Under the pieces are notes generated by a model, which was not told the DNA's origin, made no database searches, and was given only the letters and a program-made list of their open reading frames with translations. Source: an uncultured Collinsella sp. (GTDB lineage: Bacteria > Actinomycetota > Coriobacteriia > Coriobacteriales > Coriobacteriaceae). Taken from it: DNA of 7,261 nt. Of this stretch, positions 1 to 6,300 are shown in pieces. The stretch is taken from contig CABUAT010000049.1 in assembly GCA_902489665.1 (NCBI GenBank), positions 1-7,261 of the forward strand, written 5' to 3'. The position numbers were made by a program, and so were the translations under genes. Each line of letters begins with the position of its first letter. Positions within the stretch are counted from its first letter, which is position 1.

Positions 1-460
1 CGGAGTCCAGGCCGCAGCCCGAGCCGATGATCTTCTTGGGATCGTAGCCGGTCAGGTGCCACAGCTCGGTGCACACGACGTCGCAGGGGTTGGAGATGCT
101 CACGAAGATGCCGTCAAAGCCGGCGTCGACGATGCGCTTGGCAAAGGTGCGGGCGGCGTCGGTGGTAAAGAACAGCTCGCCGTCGCGGTTGCCGGCGGCC
201 AGCGCGACCTTGCCGGCGGCGTTGACGATGACGTCGCAGCAGGCAAGCTCCTCGTAGTGGTCGTAGCAGTTGACGATCTTGGTGTTGTACGGGACAAACG
301 AAAGGGAGTCGCGCAGGTCCTGGACCTCGGACGTCACCTTGGCCTCGTTGATATCGCACAGGTACAGCTCATCGGCAATGCCCTGCATGAGCAGACTGTT
401 GGCAACATGTGCTCCTACGTGGCCCTGGCCGACCACACCGATCTTACGCGTTTGGTACAT
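1..460 (-). CDS. L-lactate / L-2-hydroxyacid dehydrogenase, N-terminal 153 residues (gene runs off the window)
   Basis: A cytosolic NAD-dependent enzyme of the lactate/malate dehydrogenase family that interconverts a 2-oxoacid and an L-2-hydroxyacid. The translation begins MYQTRKIGVVGQGHVG. Visible features are the Rossmann fingerprint GxGxxG (G11, G13, G16), an acidic residue after beta-2 (D36, in LYLCDIN) favouring NAD over NADP, the VNAAG strand (79-83), R92 in GNRDGELFFT at the place of the substrate-loop Arg, and the ISNP motif (122-125) with its cofactor-contacting Asn. The GNRDGELFFT stretch resembles, from memory, the L-2-hydroxyisocaproate dehydrogenase branch more than classical LDH, so the substrate could be pyruvate or a larger branched 2-oxoacid. 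The catalytic His and substrate-binding Arg lie beyond base 1. The start is fixed by AAAGGA seven bases upstream. Divergent from metA. The family is near certain; the exact substrate is open. Confidence 0.9.
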   Translation of the reverse strand, partial: MYQTRKIGVVGQGHVGAHVANSLLMQGIADELYLCDINEAKVTSEVQDLRDSLSFVPYNTKIVNCYDHYEELACCDVIVNAAGKVALAAGNRDGELFFTTDAARTFAKRIVDAGFDGIFVSISNPCDVVCTELWHLTGYDPKKIIGSGCGLDS

Positions 461-497
461 ATATGTATCCTTTCGGCCGAGTTTTTCGCGTCGAACC

Positions 498-503
498 ATT
501 GTA
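498..503 (-). promoter_or_regulatory. Candidate -10 box for the 2-hydroxyacid dehydrogenase gene
   Basis: Read on the minus strand the hexamer is TACAAT, one mismatch from TATAAT. It would give a leader of about 30 bases before the start codon at 460. No good -35 hexamer lies 16-18 bases upstream (the best is TAGCAA), so this is a weak call that rests on position and the -10 only. Confidence 0.35.
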
Positions 504-594
504 GCGTCCTGCTGCCACTTTGCTAGGCTAAAGCGCCATAGATTTTTGGGCATGCCTTAATCTCTACTTTTGGAGTGATTTGGGCCGCTGACGG

Positions 595-609
595 CATCGC
601 CGGGCGATG
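595..609. promoter_or_regulatory. Inverted repeat CATCGCC-G-GGCGATG between divergent genes
   Basis: A perfect 7-bp inverted repeat around one central base, lying 61 bases before the metA start in the divergent intergenic region. The geometry suits an operator for a dimeric repressor, but nothing ties it to a known regulator. In GC-rich DNA such a palindrome can arise by chance. No SAM riboswitch, T-box or convincing metA promoter was found in the rest of 461-670. Confidence 0.25.
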
Positions 610-670
610 TACTCGCGCGGATGGGGCCGGTCGTTGTACCATAACTGCAACTGACTCGTAAGGAGCATTC

Positions 671-1597
671 ATGCCCATTCGCATCCCCGACGCCCTCCCT
701 GCCGCCGCGCAGCTCGAGAGCGAGAACATCTTTGTCATGACCGAGTACCGCGCGCTGCACCAGGACATCCGTCCGCTGCGCGTGCTCATCCTCAACCTCA
801 TGCCCACCAAAATCGCTACCGAGACGCAGATCATGCGCAAGCTCTCCAACACGCCGCTGCAGGTGGAGGTGGACCTGCTGCGCACCAAAACACACGAGGC
901 CACGCACGTGAGCGCCGGCCACCTGGAGACGTTCTACCGCACGTTCGACGACATCCGCGACATCCACTACGACGGCCTGATTATCACGGGCGCCCCGGTG
1001 GAACAGATGCCGTTCGAAGAGGTCGACTACTGGCCCGAGCTCTGCCAGATCATGGACTGGTCTACCACGCACGTACACTCTACGCTGCACATTTGTTGGG
1101 GCGCACAGGCCGGTCTGTACCATCATTACGGTATCCAGAAGTATGACCTGCCGGCAAAGGCGAGCGGCGTGTTCGAGCATTATCTGGTGAAGCCGCAAAG
1201 CCCGCTGGTCCGCGGCTTCGACGACCGTTTCTATGCCGTGCATTCGCGCAACACCGATGTGCGCCGCGAGGACGTGGAGGCCGAGCCGCAGCTTGAGGTC
1301 GTGGCCGTGTCCGACGAGGTGGGCCTGTACATCGTCAAGTCGACCGATAGCCGCCGCTTCTTTGTCTTTGGCCATCCCGAGTACGACACCGACACGCTGC
1401 GCCTGGAGTACGAGCGCGACGTGAAGCGCGGACTCAACCCTCAGGTGCCGGCGCATTACTTCCCGGGCGACGACCCCACCGCCGAGCCGCGCAACGTCTG
1501 GCGCAGCCAGGCTCAGCTGTTCTACACCAACTGGCTCAACTACTACGTCTACCAGACCACGCCCTACGACCTGGCCCGCGCCGGCGAGGAACACTAG
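671..1597 (+). CDS. metA: Homoserine O-acyltransferase MetA, predicted acetyl-CoA type
   Basis: Activates the hydroxyl of L-homoserine by acylation, the first committed step of methionine synthesis, in the cytosol. At 308 residues it is the usual length, and family numbering is kept: nucleophile C142 in the ICWGAQAG elbow, with H235 and E237 in GHPEYD completing the triad. Other hallmarks are RPLRVLILNLMPTKIATETQ (residues 34-53), the ITGAPVE strand (105-111), and the WRSQAQLFYTNWLNYY region near the C-terminus. Residue 111 is Glu. In characterised MetA proteins Glu111 selects acetyl-CoA and Gly111 succinyl-CoA, so O-acetylhomoserine is the predicted product despite frequent annotation as a succinyltransferase. 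The start is set by AAGGAG five bases upstream of ATG. It stands alone on its strand, divergent from the dehydrogenase gene and convergent with the cyclo-ligase gene 23 bases after its stop. Confidence 0.96.
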   Translation: MPIRIPDALPAAAQLESENIFVMTEYRALHQDIRPLRVLILNLMPTKIATETQIMRKLSNTPLQVEVDLLRTKTHEATHVSAGHLETFYRTFDDIRDIHYDGLIITGAPVEQMPFEEVDYWPELCQIMDWSTTHVHSTLHICWGAQAGLYHHYGIQKYDLPAKASGVFEHYLVKPQSPLVRGFDDRFYAVHSRNTDVRREDVEAEPQLEVVAVSDEVGLYIVKSTDSRRFFVFGHPEYDTDTLRLEYERDVKRGLNPQVPAHYFPGDDPTAEPRNVWRSQAQLFYTNWLNYYVYQTTPYDLARAGEEH

Positions 1598-1620
1598 GCC
1601 GTCGGGAGGTGCGCCAGCCG

Positions 1621-2217
1621 TTAGGCGCTGATGATGTGGGGTAGCGGCAGGTCGTGGGCATCGGTGGGAACATGGTCGACACGCTGCTCGTCAAAGGCGA
1701 TGCCGATGATTTGACATGCGGGCGAGAGCGTGGGCAGGTAGCGGTCGTAGCAGCCGCCGCCGTAGCCCAGGCGCGCGCCGGCGCGGTCGAAGGCTACAAG
1801 CGGCACGATAATCATGTCGAGAGCTTCGGCAGGCACGATAGGGAAGTGGTCGCTGTCGACGTCCGTGGCCGCGAAGGCCCGCGTGGGGTGGGCGATAAAC
1901 GGAGCCGCGGACGCATCGTCGGCAGAGATTGCCCGCATACACATGCGCTGGCCACAAGCCACGGTGTCAGCTGCCGAGAGCATGCACGGATAGGCCACGC
2001 GCCAGCCGCGTTTGGCGGCCGCAGCGGCAAACGCGGCTGGGTCGACTTCGGAGCCCATCGCGGCATAGATGGCAACGGTGTGCGGCGCCGCGGCATCCAA
2101 GCGGCCCAGCAGATCAACCAGCCGCGCACAGATATCAGCAGACTTCGCCGCCTGCAAGTCCAAATCAAGAGCATCGCGCCGAGCAATCACCGCTCGCCGC
2201 AACTCAGCCTTGTCCAT
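1621..2217 (-). CDS. 5-formyltetrahydrofolate cyclo-ligase (methenyltetrahydrofolate synthetase)
   Basis: Converts 5-formyl-THF plus ATP to 5,10-methenyl-THF, returning the stored folate to the one-carbon pool. The 198-residue product has the family layout: a basic N-terminus MDKAELRRAVIARRDAL, a VAIYAAMGSEVD strand-turn (residues 48-59), and the ATP/folate-binding loop LGYGGGCYDRYL (150-161). The last matches GYGGGxYDRxL except that Cys156 replaces the usual Tyr/Phe. A C-terminal GIAFDEQRVDHVPTDAHDLP segment (172-191) follows. An in-frame start nine codons further upstream exists, but ATG at 2217 is preferred: GAGGGAG precedes it by six bases and the N-terminus matches family members. It converges on metA, with no clear intrinsic terminator in the 23 bases between them. 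hicAB lies upstream on the same strand, separated by a hairpin. Confidence 0.95.
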   Translation of the reverse strand: MDKAELRRAVIARRDALDLDLQAAKSADICARLVDLLGRLDAAAPHTVAIYAAMGSEVDPAAFAAAAAKRGWRVAYPCMLSAADTVACGQRMCMRAISADDASAAPFIAHPTRAFAATDVDSDHFPIVPAEALDMIIVPLVAFDRAGARLGYGGGCYDRYLPTLSPACQIIGIAFDEQRVDHVPTDAHDLPLPHIISA

Positions 2218-2247
2218 CCCGGCTCCCTCTCCCAAACCTACCAAAAA

Positions 2248-2274
2248 GGGACAGGTTTATTCCGACAGGTTTTA
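2248..2274 (+). repeat. GGGACAGG motif with duplicated GACAGGTTTAT
   Basis: GACAGGTTTAT at 2250-2260 recurs as GACAGGTTTTAT at 2264-2274, and the first copy sits in AAAAAGGGACAGG. A second GGGACAGG occurs at 3038-3045 on the other side of hicAB, in the same orientation. It resembles short dispersed extragenic motifs rather than coding or regulatory DNA. It lies in the leader of the cyclo-ligase gene, so it would be transcribed with it. Confidence 0.45.
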
Positions 2275-2285
2275 TCTGGGCAAAC

Positions 2286-2326
2286 GTCGAAGCCGCCACA
2301 AAGGCGCCCTGTGTGGCGGCTTCGAC
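2286..2326 (-). terminator. Perfect 15-bp hairpin after hicB, probable transcription end
   Basis: GTCGAAGCCGCCACA (2286-2300) pairs perfectly with 2312-2326 across an 11-base loop that itself contains the palindrome GGCGCC. It begins 13 bases after the hicB stop in the direction of transcription. Only GTTT follows on the minus strand, so there is no real U-tract. It may act as an imperfect intrinsic terminator, an RNA 3'-end stabiliser, or a repeat-derived palindrome. The left arm and loop resemble the motif at 3040-3061 (reverse strand). Confidence 0.6.
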
Positions 2327-2338
2327 TCGACGTTGGCT

Positions 2339-2668
2339 TCACAGCGCCGCAGCGATCGCTTCAGTCACAAACTTATTGAGTGACTCACCCTTCTTTGCCG
2401 CTGCCAGCGCTGCTTGCTTGTGGAGCTCAGAGCCCGTTCTTACGTTGAACGAGCCCTTAAAAGCCCGCTCGGGTTCCTTGCCCTTCTCGGCGCAAAACTC
2501 AAGGTAATCGTCGACGGCGTCGTGGAAGCATTGCTCCACTTCTTCAGCCGTGGAGCCTTCAAATACGATTGCATCCCTAATGCCGGCGACCATACCTGTT
2601 AGCACATGCTGTTCGGCATCGAACTCGACCGGGGCGAAATAACCCTTGTATGCCAAAACGTTACTCAT
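2339..2668 (-). CDS. hicB: HicB-family antitoxin
   Basis: Antitoxin of a type II toxin-antitoxin pair that binds and blocks HicA and usually represses its own operon. The 109-residue product opens with the partial RNase-H-like HicB fold: YKGYFAPVEFDAEQHVLTGMV (8-26), then DAIVFEGSTAEEVEQCFHDAVDDYLEFC (32-59). It ends in a ribbon-helix-helix-type DNA-binding segment (about 71-109, GSFNVRTGSELHKQAALAA then GESLNKFVTEAI). This is the HicB variant with an RHH tail rather than an HTH tail. The start is ATG at 2668, with GGAGG five bases upstream lying inside hicA; a further ATG five codons upstream lacks such a site. It overlaps the last 8 bases of hicA (ATGAGTAA), which suggests translational coupling. 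Base composition is less GC-rich than the neighbouring metabolic genes. Confidence 0.92.
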   Translation of the reverse strand: MSNVLAYKGYFAPVEFDAEQHVLTGMVAGIRDAIVFEGSTAEEVEQCFHDAVDDYLEFCAEKGKEPERAFKGSFNVRTGSELHKQAALAAAKKGESLNKFVTEAIAAAL

Positions 2669-2924
2669 GACTACCTCCGACATCTTGCAGAAAGCGAACG
2701 ATGTTTCGAATGGTCCCCGCTGTCAATTCGTCAGATGGATGAGGCGCGTGCATTACGAACATCCTGCCATCTGATGGCCTGTAGAAGCGAACGCGCGATC
2801 CGGATGTCTTGCCTTTGCTGTCCATTTCAAAGCCATATGAAGCCATAACTTTAAGAAAGTCAGCAAATCTATACGTTGAAGGACAGCTAAGCAGCTGGGC
2901 GATGAGTTTATCGGATCGAGTCAT
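2661..2924 (-). CDS. hicA: HicA-family mRNA interferase toxin
   Basis: Small double-stranded-RNA-binding-fold toxin expected to cleave mRNA when unopposed by HicB. The 87-residue product has the HicA order: helix 1 (TRSDKLIAQLLSCP), helix 2 (YRFADFLKVMASYGFE), the strand pair GKTSGSRVRFYRPSDGRMFVMH, then APHPSDEL and the final helix TAGTIRNIVRFLQDVG. Where classical HicA has Gly-Ser-His-His the sequence reads G42-S43-R44-V45. His59 and His62 in MHAPHP are the only histidines in the core, apart from one at the extreme C-terminus. Similar Gly-Ser-Arg-Val variants are known to me in this family, so this need not mean inactivity. ATG at 2924 has GAGG four bases upstream. It is first in the operon, with toxin before antitoxin as is typical for hicAB. 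Confidence 0.9.
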   Translation of the reverse strand: MTRSDKLIAQLLSCPSTYRFADFLKVMASYGFEMDSKGKTSGSRVRFYRPSDGRMFVMHAPHPSDELTAGTIRNIVRFLQDVGGSHE

Positions 2925-2938
2925 CCCGCCTCACATTC

Positions 2939-2959
2939 TGCAACTATATTCTAGTTGCA
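2939..2959. promoter_or_regulatory. Palindrome TGCAACT-N7-AGTTGCA, candidate HicB operator
   Basis: A perfect 7-bp inverted repeat whose arms (2939-2945 and 2953-2959) flank the -10 hexamer of the proximal hicA promoter. Its position over the -10 box and presumed transcript start is what an autorepressor site would show, and HicB carries a DNA-binding tail. Assignment to HicB is inference from position. Confidence 0.6.
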
Positions 2960-2976
2960 ATTTCAGTTCGATGCAA
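2948..2976 (-). promoter_or_regulatory. Proximal hicAB promoter (P2)
   Basis: Read on the minus strand, TTGCAT (2971-2976) is followed after exactly 17 bases by TAGAAT (2948-2953). Both are close to sigma-70-type consensus. The transcript would begin near 2941 and leave only about 17 bases before the hicA start, just enough to hold its ribosome binding site. The TGCAACT palindrome covers the -10 region. Confidence 0.65.
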
Positions 2977-2984
2977 GCACCTCT

Positions 2985-3013
2985 ACTATAGAACATGTGT
3001 GCGTATAGAACAA
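2985..3013 (-). promoter_or_regulatory. Distal hicAB promoter (P1) embedded in SOS-like boxes
   Basis: On the minus strand TTGTTC (3008-3013) and TATAGT (2985-2990) are separated by exactly 17 bases, a good match to a sigma-70-type promoter. Its transcript would start near 2978, about 54 bases before hicA. The -35 box lies inside the GAAC-N4-GTTC site at 3008-3019, and the imperfect second site at 2991-3002 is immediately upstream of the -10 box. A repressor on these sites would block the promoter. Confidence 0.55.
2991..3002. promoter_or_regulatory. Imperfect LexA-type box (GAACATGTGTGC)
   Basis: Differs by one base from the GAAC-N4-GTTC palindrome. It is part of a direct repeat: TATAGAACA occurs at 2987-2995 and again at 3004-3012, with the copies 17 bases apart start to start. 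Confidence 0.4.
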
Positions 3014-3021
3014 GTGTTCGA
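3006..3021. promoter_or_regulatory. Near-perfect LexA-type (SOS) box
   Basis: Reads TAGAACAAGTGTTCGA on the plus strand. It matches 15 of 16 positions of the actinobacterial/Gram-positive SOS pattern TCGAAC-N4-GTTCGA, with a perfect GAAC-N4-GTTC core at 3008-3019. It covers the -35 hexamer of the distal hicAB promoter. The consensus is known from Bacillus and Mycobacterium; that it applies in this organism is inferred. Confidence 0.5.
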
Positions 3022-3036
3022 ATCGCCACTGAGAAA

Positions 3037-3061
3037 GGGGACAGGCACCTTCGTGGTGGTC
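3037..3061 (+). repeat. GGGGACAGGCACCTT motif, copy of a dispersed extragenic element
   Basis: Read on the minus strand this stretch contains ACCACCACGAAGGTGCCTGT. It aligns with 2290-2313 on the plus strand: 16 of 21 aligned bases are identical with one gap, and every mismatch is a transition. It also shares GGGACAGG with 2248-2255. hicAB is thus bracketed by members of the same motif family, which resembles REP-type repeats. Confidence 0.5.
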
Positions 3062-3080
3062 TGTGCTGTGATGGGCGTCT

Positions 3081-3238
3081 GCGGCGGTTTGTCTCGATCT
3101 GTAACAGTAACTCGGCAAAATTGGACTTAGATGTTACAGATTGAGACAAAGAGTTGGTGCCGTTCGGGAACGTCTCGATCTGTAACATCTGGAGCCGATA
3201 TTGCCGTCTAGATGTTACAGATTAAGACAAACCGCCGC
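3081..3238. repeat. Nested palindromic repeat block with four alternating 16-bp units
   Basis: The unit GTCTCGATCTGTAACA lies at 3091-3106 and 3172-3187 in plus orientation. Near-identical copies (1-2 mismatches) lie at 3132-3147 and 3213-3228 in minus orientation. Starts are 41, 40 and 41 bases apart. The result is two 57-bp hairpin elements (each 16-bp arms, 25-base interior) repeated with an 81-bp period. The first hairpin extends to 19-bp arms (3088-3106 with 3132-3150), and the second to 19 bp on its inner side (3172-3190 with 3210-3228). The outermost arms also pair over 26 bp (3081-3106 with 3213-3238, two mismatches). Alternating orientation argues against CRISPR; it fits a paired-REP or MITE-like extragenic element. 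The stretch 2925-3317 holds no gene: only the hicAB control region, the motif at 3037, this block, and the peptidase terminator. Confidence 0.75.
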
Positions 3239-3269
3239 GGTGGGCTGCGCCGCCCCGCTCAGGCCGCAG

Positions 3270-3311
3270 AAAAAAGGTAGATTTTCGGGCATGTCCCAAA
3301 AATCTACCTTT
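3270..3311 (-). terminator. Rho-independent terminator of the M16C peptidase gene
   Basis: On the minus strand a 17-bp stem, AAAGGTAGATTTTTGGG with its complement (one mismatch), closes a 5-base loop. The descending arm runs into six T residues. It begins 6 bases after the peptidase stop codon, so it is well placed as an intrinsic terminator. Part of it (TAGATTTTTGGG, then CATGCC) recurs at 539-556. Confidence 0.9.
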
Positions 3312-3317
3312 AGTGCC

Positions 3318-6300
3318 TTAGCCCAACAGGTTGACGACGTTAAAGCCGGCGTTGCTCTTGGCGATGACGTCTCGGCCGCCAAAGACGCAGGTGGGCGACT
3401 CGGCTGCGATGCGCGTCACGTCGGCGCCGAGCGAGCGCAGCTTACCGGGCGTGGCGGCGAGCATCTGGGCGCGGCGCTCCTCGCGTGCATGTGGATCGAG
3501 CCCGGCCAGGTAGGTCGTGTTGCGGCGTTTGGTGAGCGCGTACGGCTTCACGGGCGCGTCCATGCCGCTCACGCAGCTCACAATAAAGCCCTCAAAGGCG
3601 GCCTCGTCGGGCTCAAAGCTGCCAAGCCATGCGCCCGCGCGCTCCACGCGCTCAATCGAAGGATCGATCGCCGGGTCGCGGTAGGTGTAGAACGCCGTCT
3701 GGCGCTCGCCGGCTGCGCGGAATCCGCAGCCGTACGCACCGCCCTTCACGCGAATCTCGTTCCACAGGTAATCGTAGGAGAGCGCGTTGGCAGCCACGGC
3801 CCAAGCGCCTGTCACGTCAATGCCCAGGCGACGCGGATCGCACGCACGCGCGGCAAAGCAGATGTCGCTGGGGATCACGAAAGCCTCGTGGCGGTCGCAC
3901 GGCGTCGGCACCGCGAGCGCGCCGCGGTCGGCACCATCGCCCGCACCCAGCCCCAGGTCGCCCGCGGCGGCCCAGTATGCGTTAAAGTCCTCATCGCTGC
4001 CGGTAAAGCTTGCCAGGCAGCCGTCGGCCACAAAGATGCGCTCCGCCAGCTCGGCAAGCTTGGTACGCAGTTCGTCCACGCGCTCGTCAAAGTGCTCGAG
4101 CAGATCGCGCAGGAACAGGTAGAAATCCACGCCCGAAAGCTGTTCGCGCACCACGGCCGAAGGCGAGCTGTAGCTCATCGCGCGACCGAGCGCCGCCGAG
4201 TGGCCGTTGTTGATAAAGCCCTGCTCAAGCCCAATGCGAATCTGCGTGAGCACGTCGCGCACGCGGTCGGCGTCGGCATCTGCCAAAAGCGTGCTCGACC
4301 ATACCTCGCGCGGCAGACTCGCCAGCGCATCGGTCTTCTCGGACAGGGCGCCGGCGCTCACCAGCAGGTAGGGGCGCACGCCGTCCACGTCGGGTTGGGT
4401 CATGACCTCGGTCGTAAAGCTCAAAAAGCCCAGCTTGCCGGCAAGCAGGTTGTCGAGTTCCTCGGCCGAATGCTCGCGCGTGGGCAGCTGTTTGAGCAGG
4501 CGGCAGAGCAGCGTCACATAGGGCAGGTCCTCAAACGCGACGCGGCTCAGGTCGAAATACTGCATGGCGTAGGCCAGACGGTTGGTGGGGATGCCGTGGC
4601 GCAGGCAGGGGATGGGCGCGGTCGTGTCTACGACCAGCGGCGGCTCGGGGCGCGCCTCGCCAATGTCGGACACGCGCAGGCACGGCAGCGTGGCCTTGGC
4701 CTCGGGCGTGTCCTCCGCCTCCTGTGCGGCACGCAGCGCGGCTGTGCGCTCGACCACGTCGGCCAGCTCGGCATCGGTCATGGCATCGCGCTTGGCTGCC
4801 AGCTCGGCGGCCTCGGCGCCCTCCGAACCCTCGGCGGCATCCACCGGCACCAGCTCGACCAGCGCCATGTGATCGTTTTCCAGCACGAGCTCGCGCAGCA
4901 GGTCCTCAAAATAGCTGCCGTCCAGCTCGCCGCTCAGTTCCTCGTACACCGGACCGTACTTGAGCGCCAGCGTTGCAGCATCGTCATCGTAGAGCCACGT
5001 GCTCAGCGCATCGCACGCAATGGCCACGCCGTCGGCGATGCCGTAGTCGCGCTGGCGCAGGTCGTACTCGTTGCTGCTGATGATGGCCTCCAGGCGCTCG
5101 CGCGGAACGCCGTGCTCACACAGGTCGCGGCAGGCGTCCTGGAACACGCGACGCAGCTCGCGCGCTACGCCGGGCTGCGCGTTTTGCAGCATGATGAGCT
5201 CGTAGGGCTGCAGGCACTCGGCCGCGGTGTAGCTCACCACGTTGCCGCCCAGGCCGGCGGCCAGAATGGCCTTCTTAACTGGTGCCTCGTTGGAACCCAG
5301 CAGCGCCTCGAACAGGATGTCCGCCGCGATCGTGCGCTTGCGGTCGAGTGCGCTGCCCAGCACAAGACCCAGGCCCACCAGGGCGTTCTCGGGCGTGGTG
5401 GCCATCTCGACGCGCTTATACTCGCAGGTCACGGACGCTTGCACGCCCAGCGGATTGGGCGCCAGCGTGGACGGGTCCTCGCCGACGGCGACGGCAGCGT
5501 CCATGCGGCGGCTCGCAGCGCTCGGCTGCGACAGATAGCGCTCGTCCAAAAATGCCAGCGCGCGGTCCACATCTAGGTCGCCGTAGAGCGTTATATAAGA
5601 GTTGGAAGGATTGTAGTGGCGCGCGTGCGTGTTCAGGAACTGCTCGTAGGTGAGCGCGGGAATCGCGCGCGGGTCGCCGCCGCTCTCGTGCGCATAGGCG
5701 GTGTCGGGATAGAGCGCGGCGTTGACGGCGTCGTCCAGCACGCTCATGGGATCGGACAGCGCACCCTTCATCTCGTTGAATACCACGCCGTTATAGCGCA
5801 GCGTGCCCTCGCGCAGGCTCGCGGAGCTGCCGTCGCCCTCGCCCTCGGCGCCCTCCGGCAGGTCCAGCTCGTAGTGCCAGCCCTCCTGCTCAAAAATGGT
5901 GGGCTTGGTGTAGATGGCTGGGTTGAACACCGCATCCAGGTACACGTCCATCAGGTTGTACAGGTCCTGCTCGTTGGTGGTGGCAACGGGGTAGATGGTT
6001 TTGTCGGGGTAGGTCATGGCGTTGAGGAACGTCTGCATGGAGCTCTTGATCAGGTCGACGAATGGCTCCTTGACGGGGAACTTGGCCGATCCGCACAGCA
6101 CCGAGTGCTCAAGAATATGGAACACGCCGGTGGAATCGGCCGGCGGCGTCTTAAAGCCAATGGCAAAGGCCTTGTTTTCGTCGTCGCACGCCAGGTACAG
6201 CAGGCGAGCGCCCGAGGCAGTGTGGCGCAGCACGTAGGCGTCCGAGTCGAGCTCGGGCACGGTCTCGCAGCGCTCGACGGCAAAACCGTGGCAGGTGGTA

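Noticed and set aside
56..526. 156-codon open frame on the plus strand
   Set aside because: Antisense to the dehydrogenase, whose minus-strand translation gives an intact Rossmann motif and ISNP motif.
461..670. SAM riboswitch or T-box upstream of metA
   Set aside because: No SAM-I core motif, K-turn or T-box sequence is visible, and there is no intrinsic terminator in the right place apart from the weak, decayed hairpin-like copy at 539-570.
557..1594. 345-codon open frame on the minus strand opposite metA
   Set aside because: MetA on the other strand has every catalytic residue; this frame shows no family motifs and is a GC-driven shadow.
1598..1620. Bidirectional terminator between metA and the cyclo-ligase gene
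   Set aside because: The 23 bases have no convincing stem-loop and no T-run on either strand.
3015..3023. GTTCGAATC resembling a tRNA T-loop, possibly an attachment site
   Set aside because: No acceptor stem, D-arm or anticodon arm can be built around it. The sequence is better explained as part of the SOS-type palindrome.
3081..3238. Evenly spaced repeats considered as a small CRISPR array
   Set aside because: Units alternate in orientation and are only 16 bp, and the interiors of the two hairpins resemble each other; there are no cas genes nearby.
3201..5576. 791-codon open frame on the plus strand
   Set aside because: It lies wholly antisense to the M16C peptidase and its terminator. 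The peptidase has clear zinc and C-terminal motifs, while this frame reads as Ala/Arg/His/Gly-rich sequence typical of an antisense shadow in GC-rich DNA.
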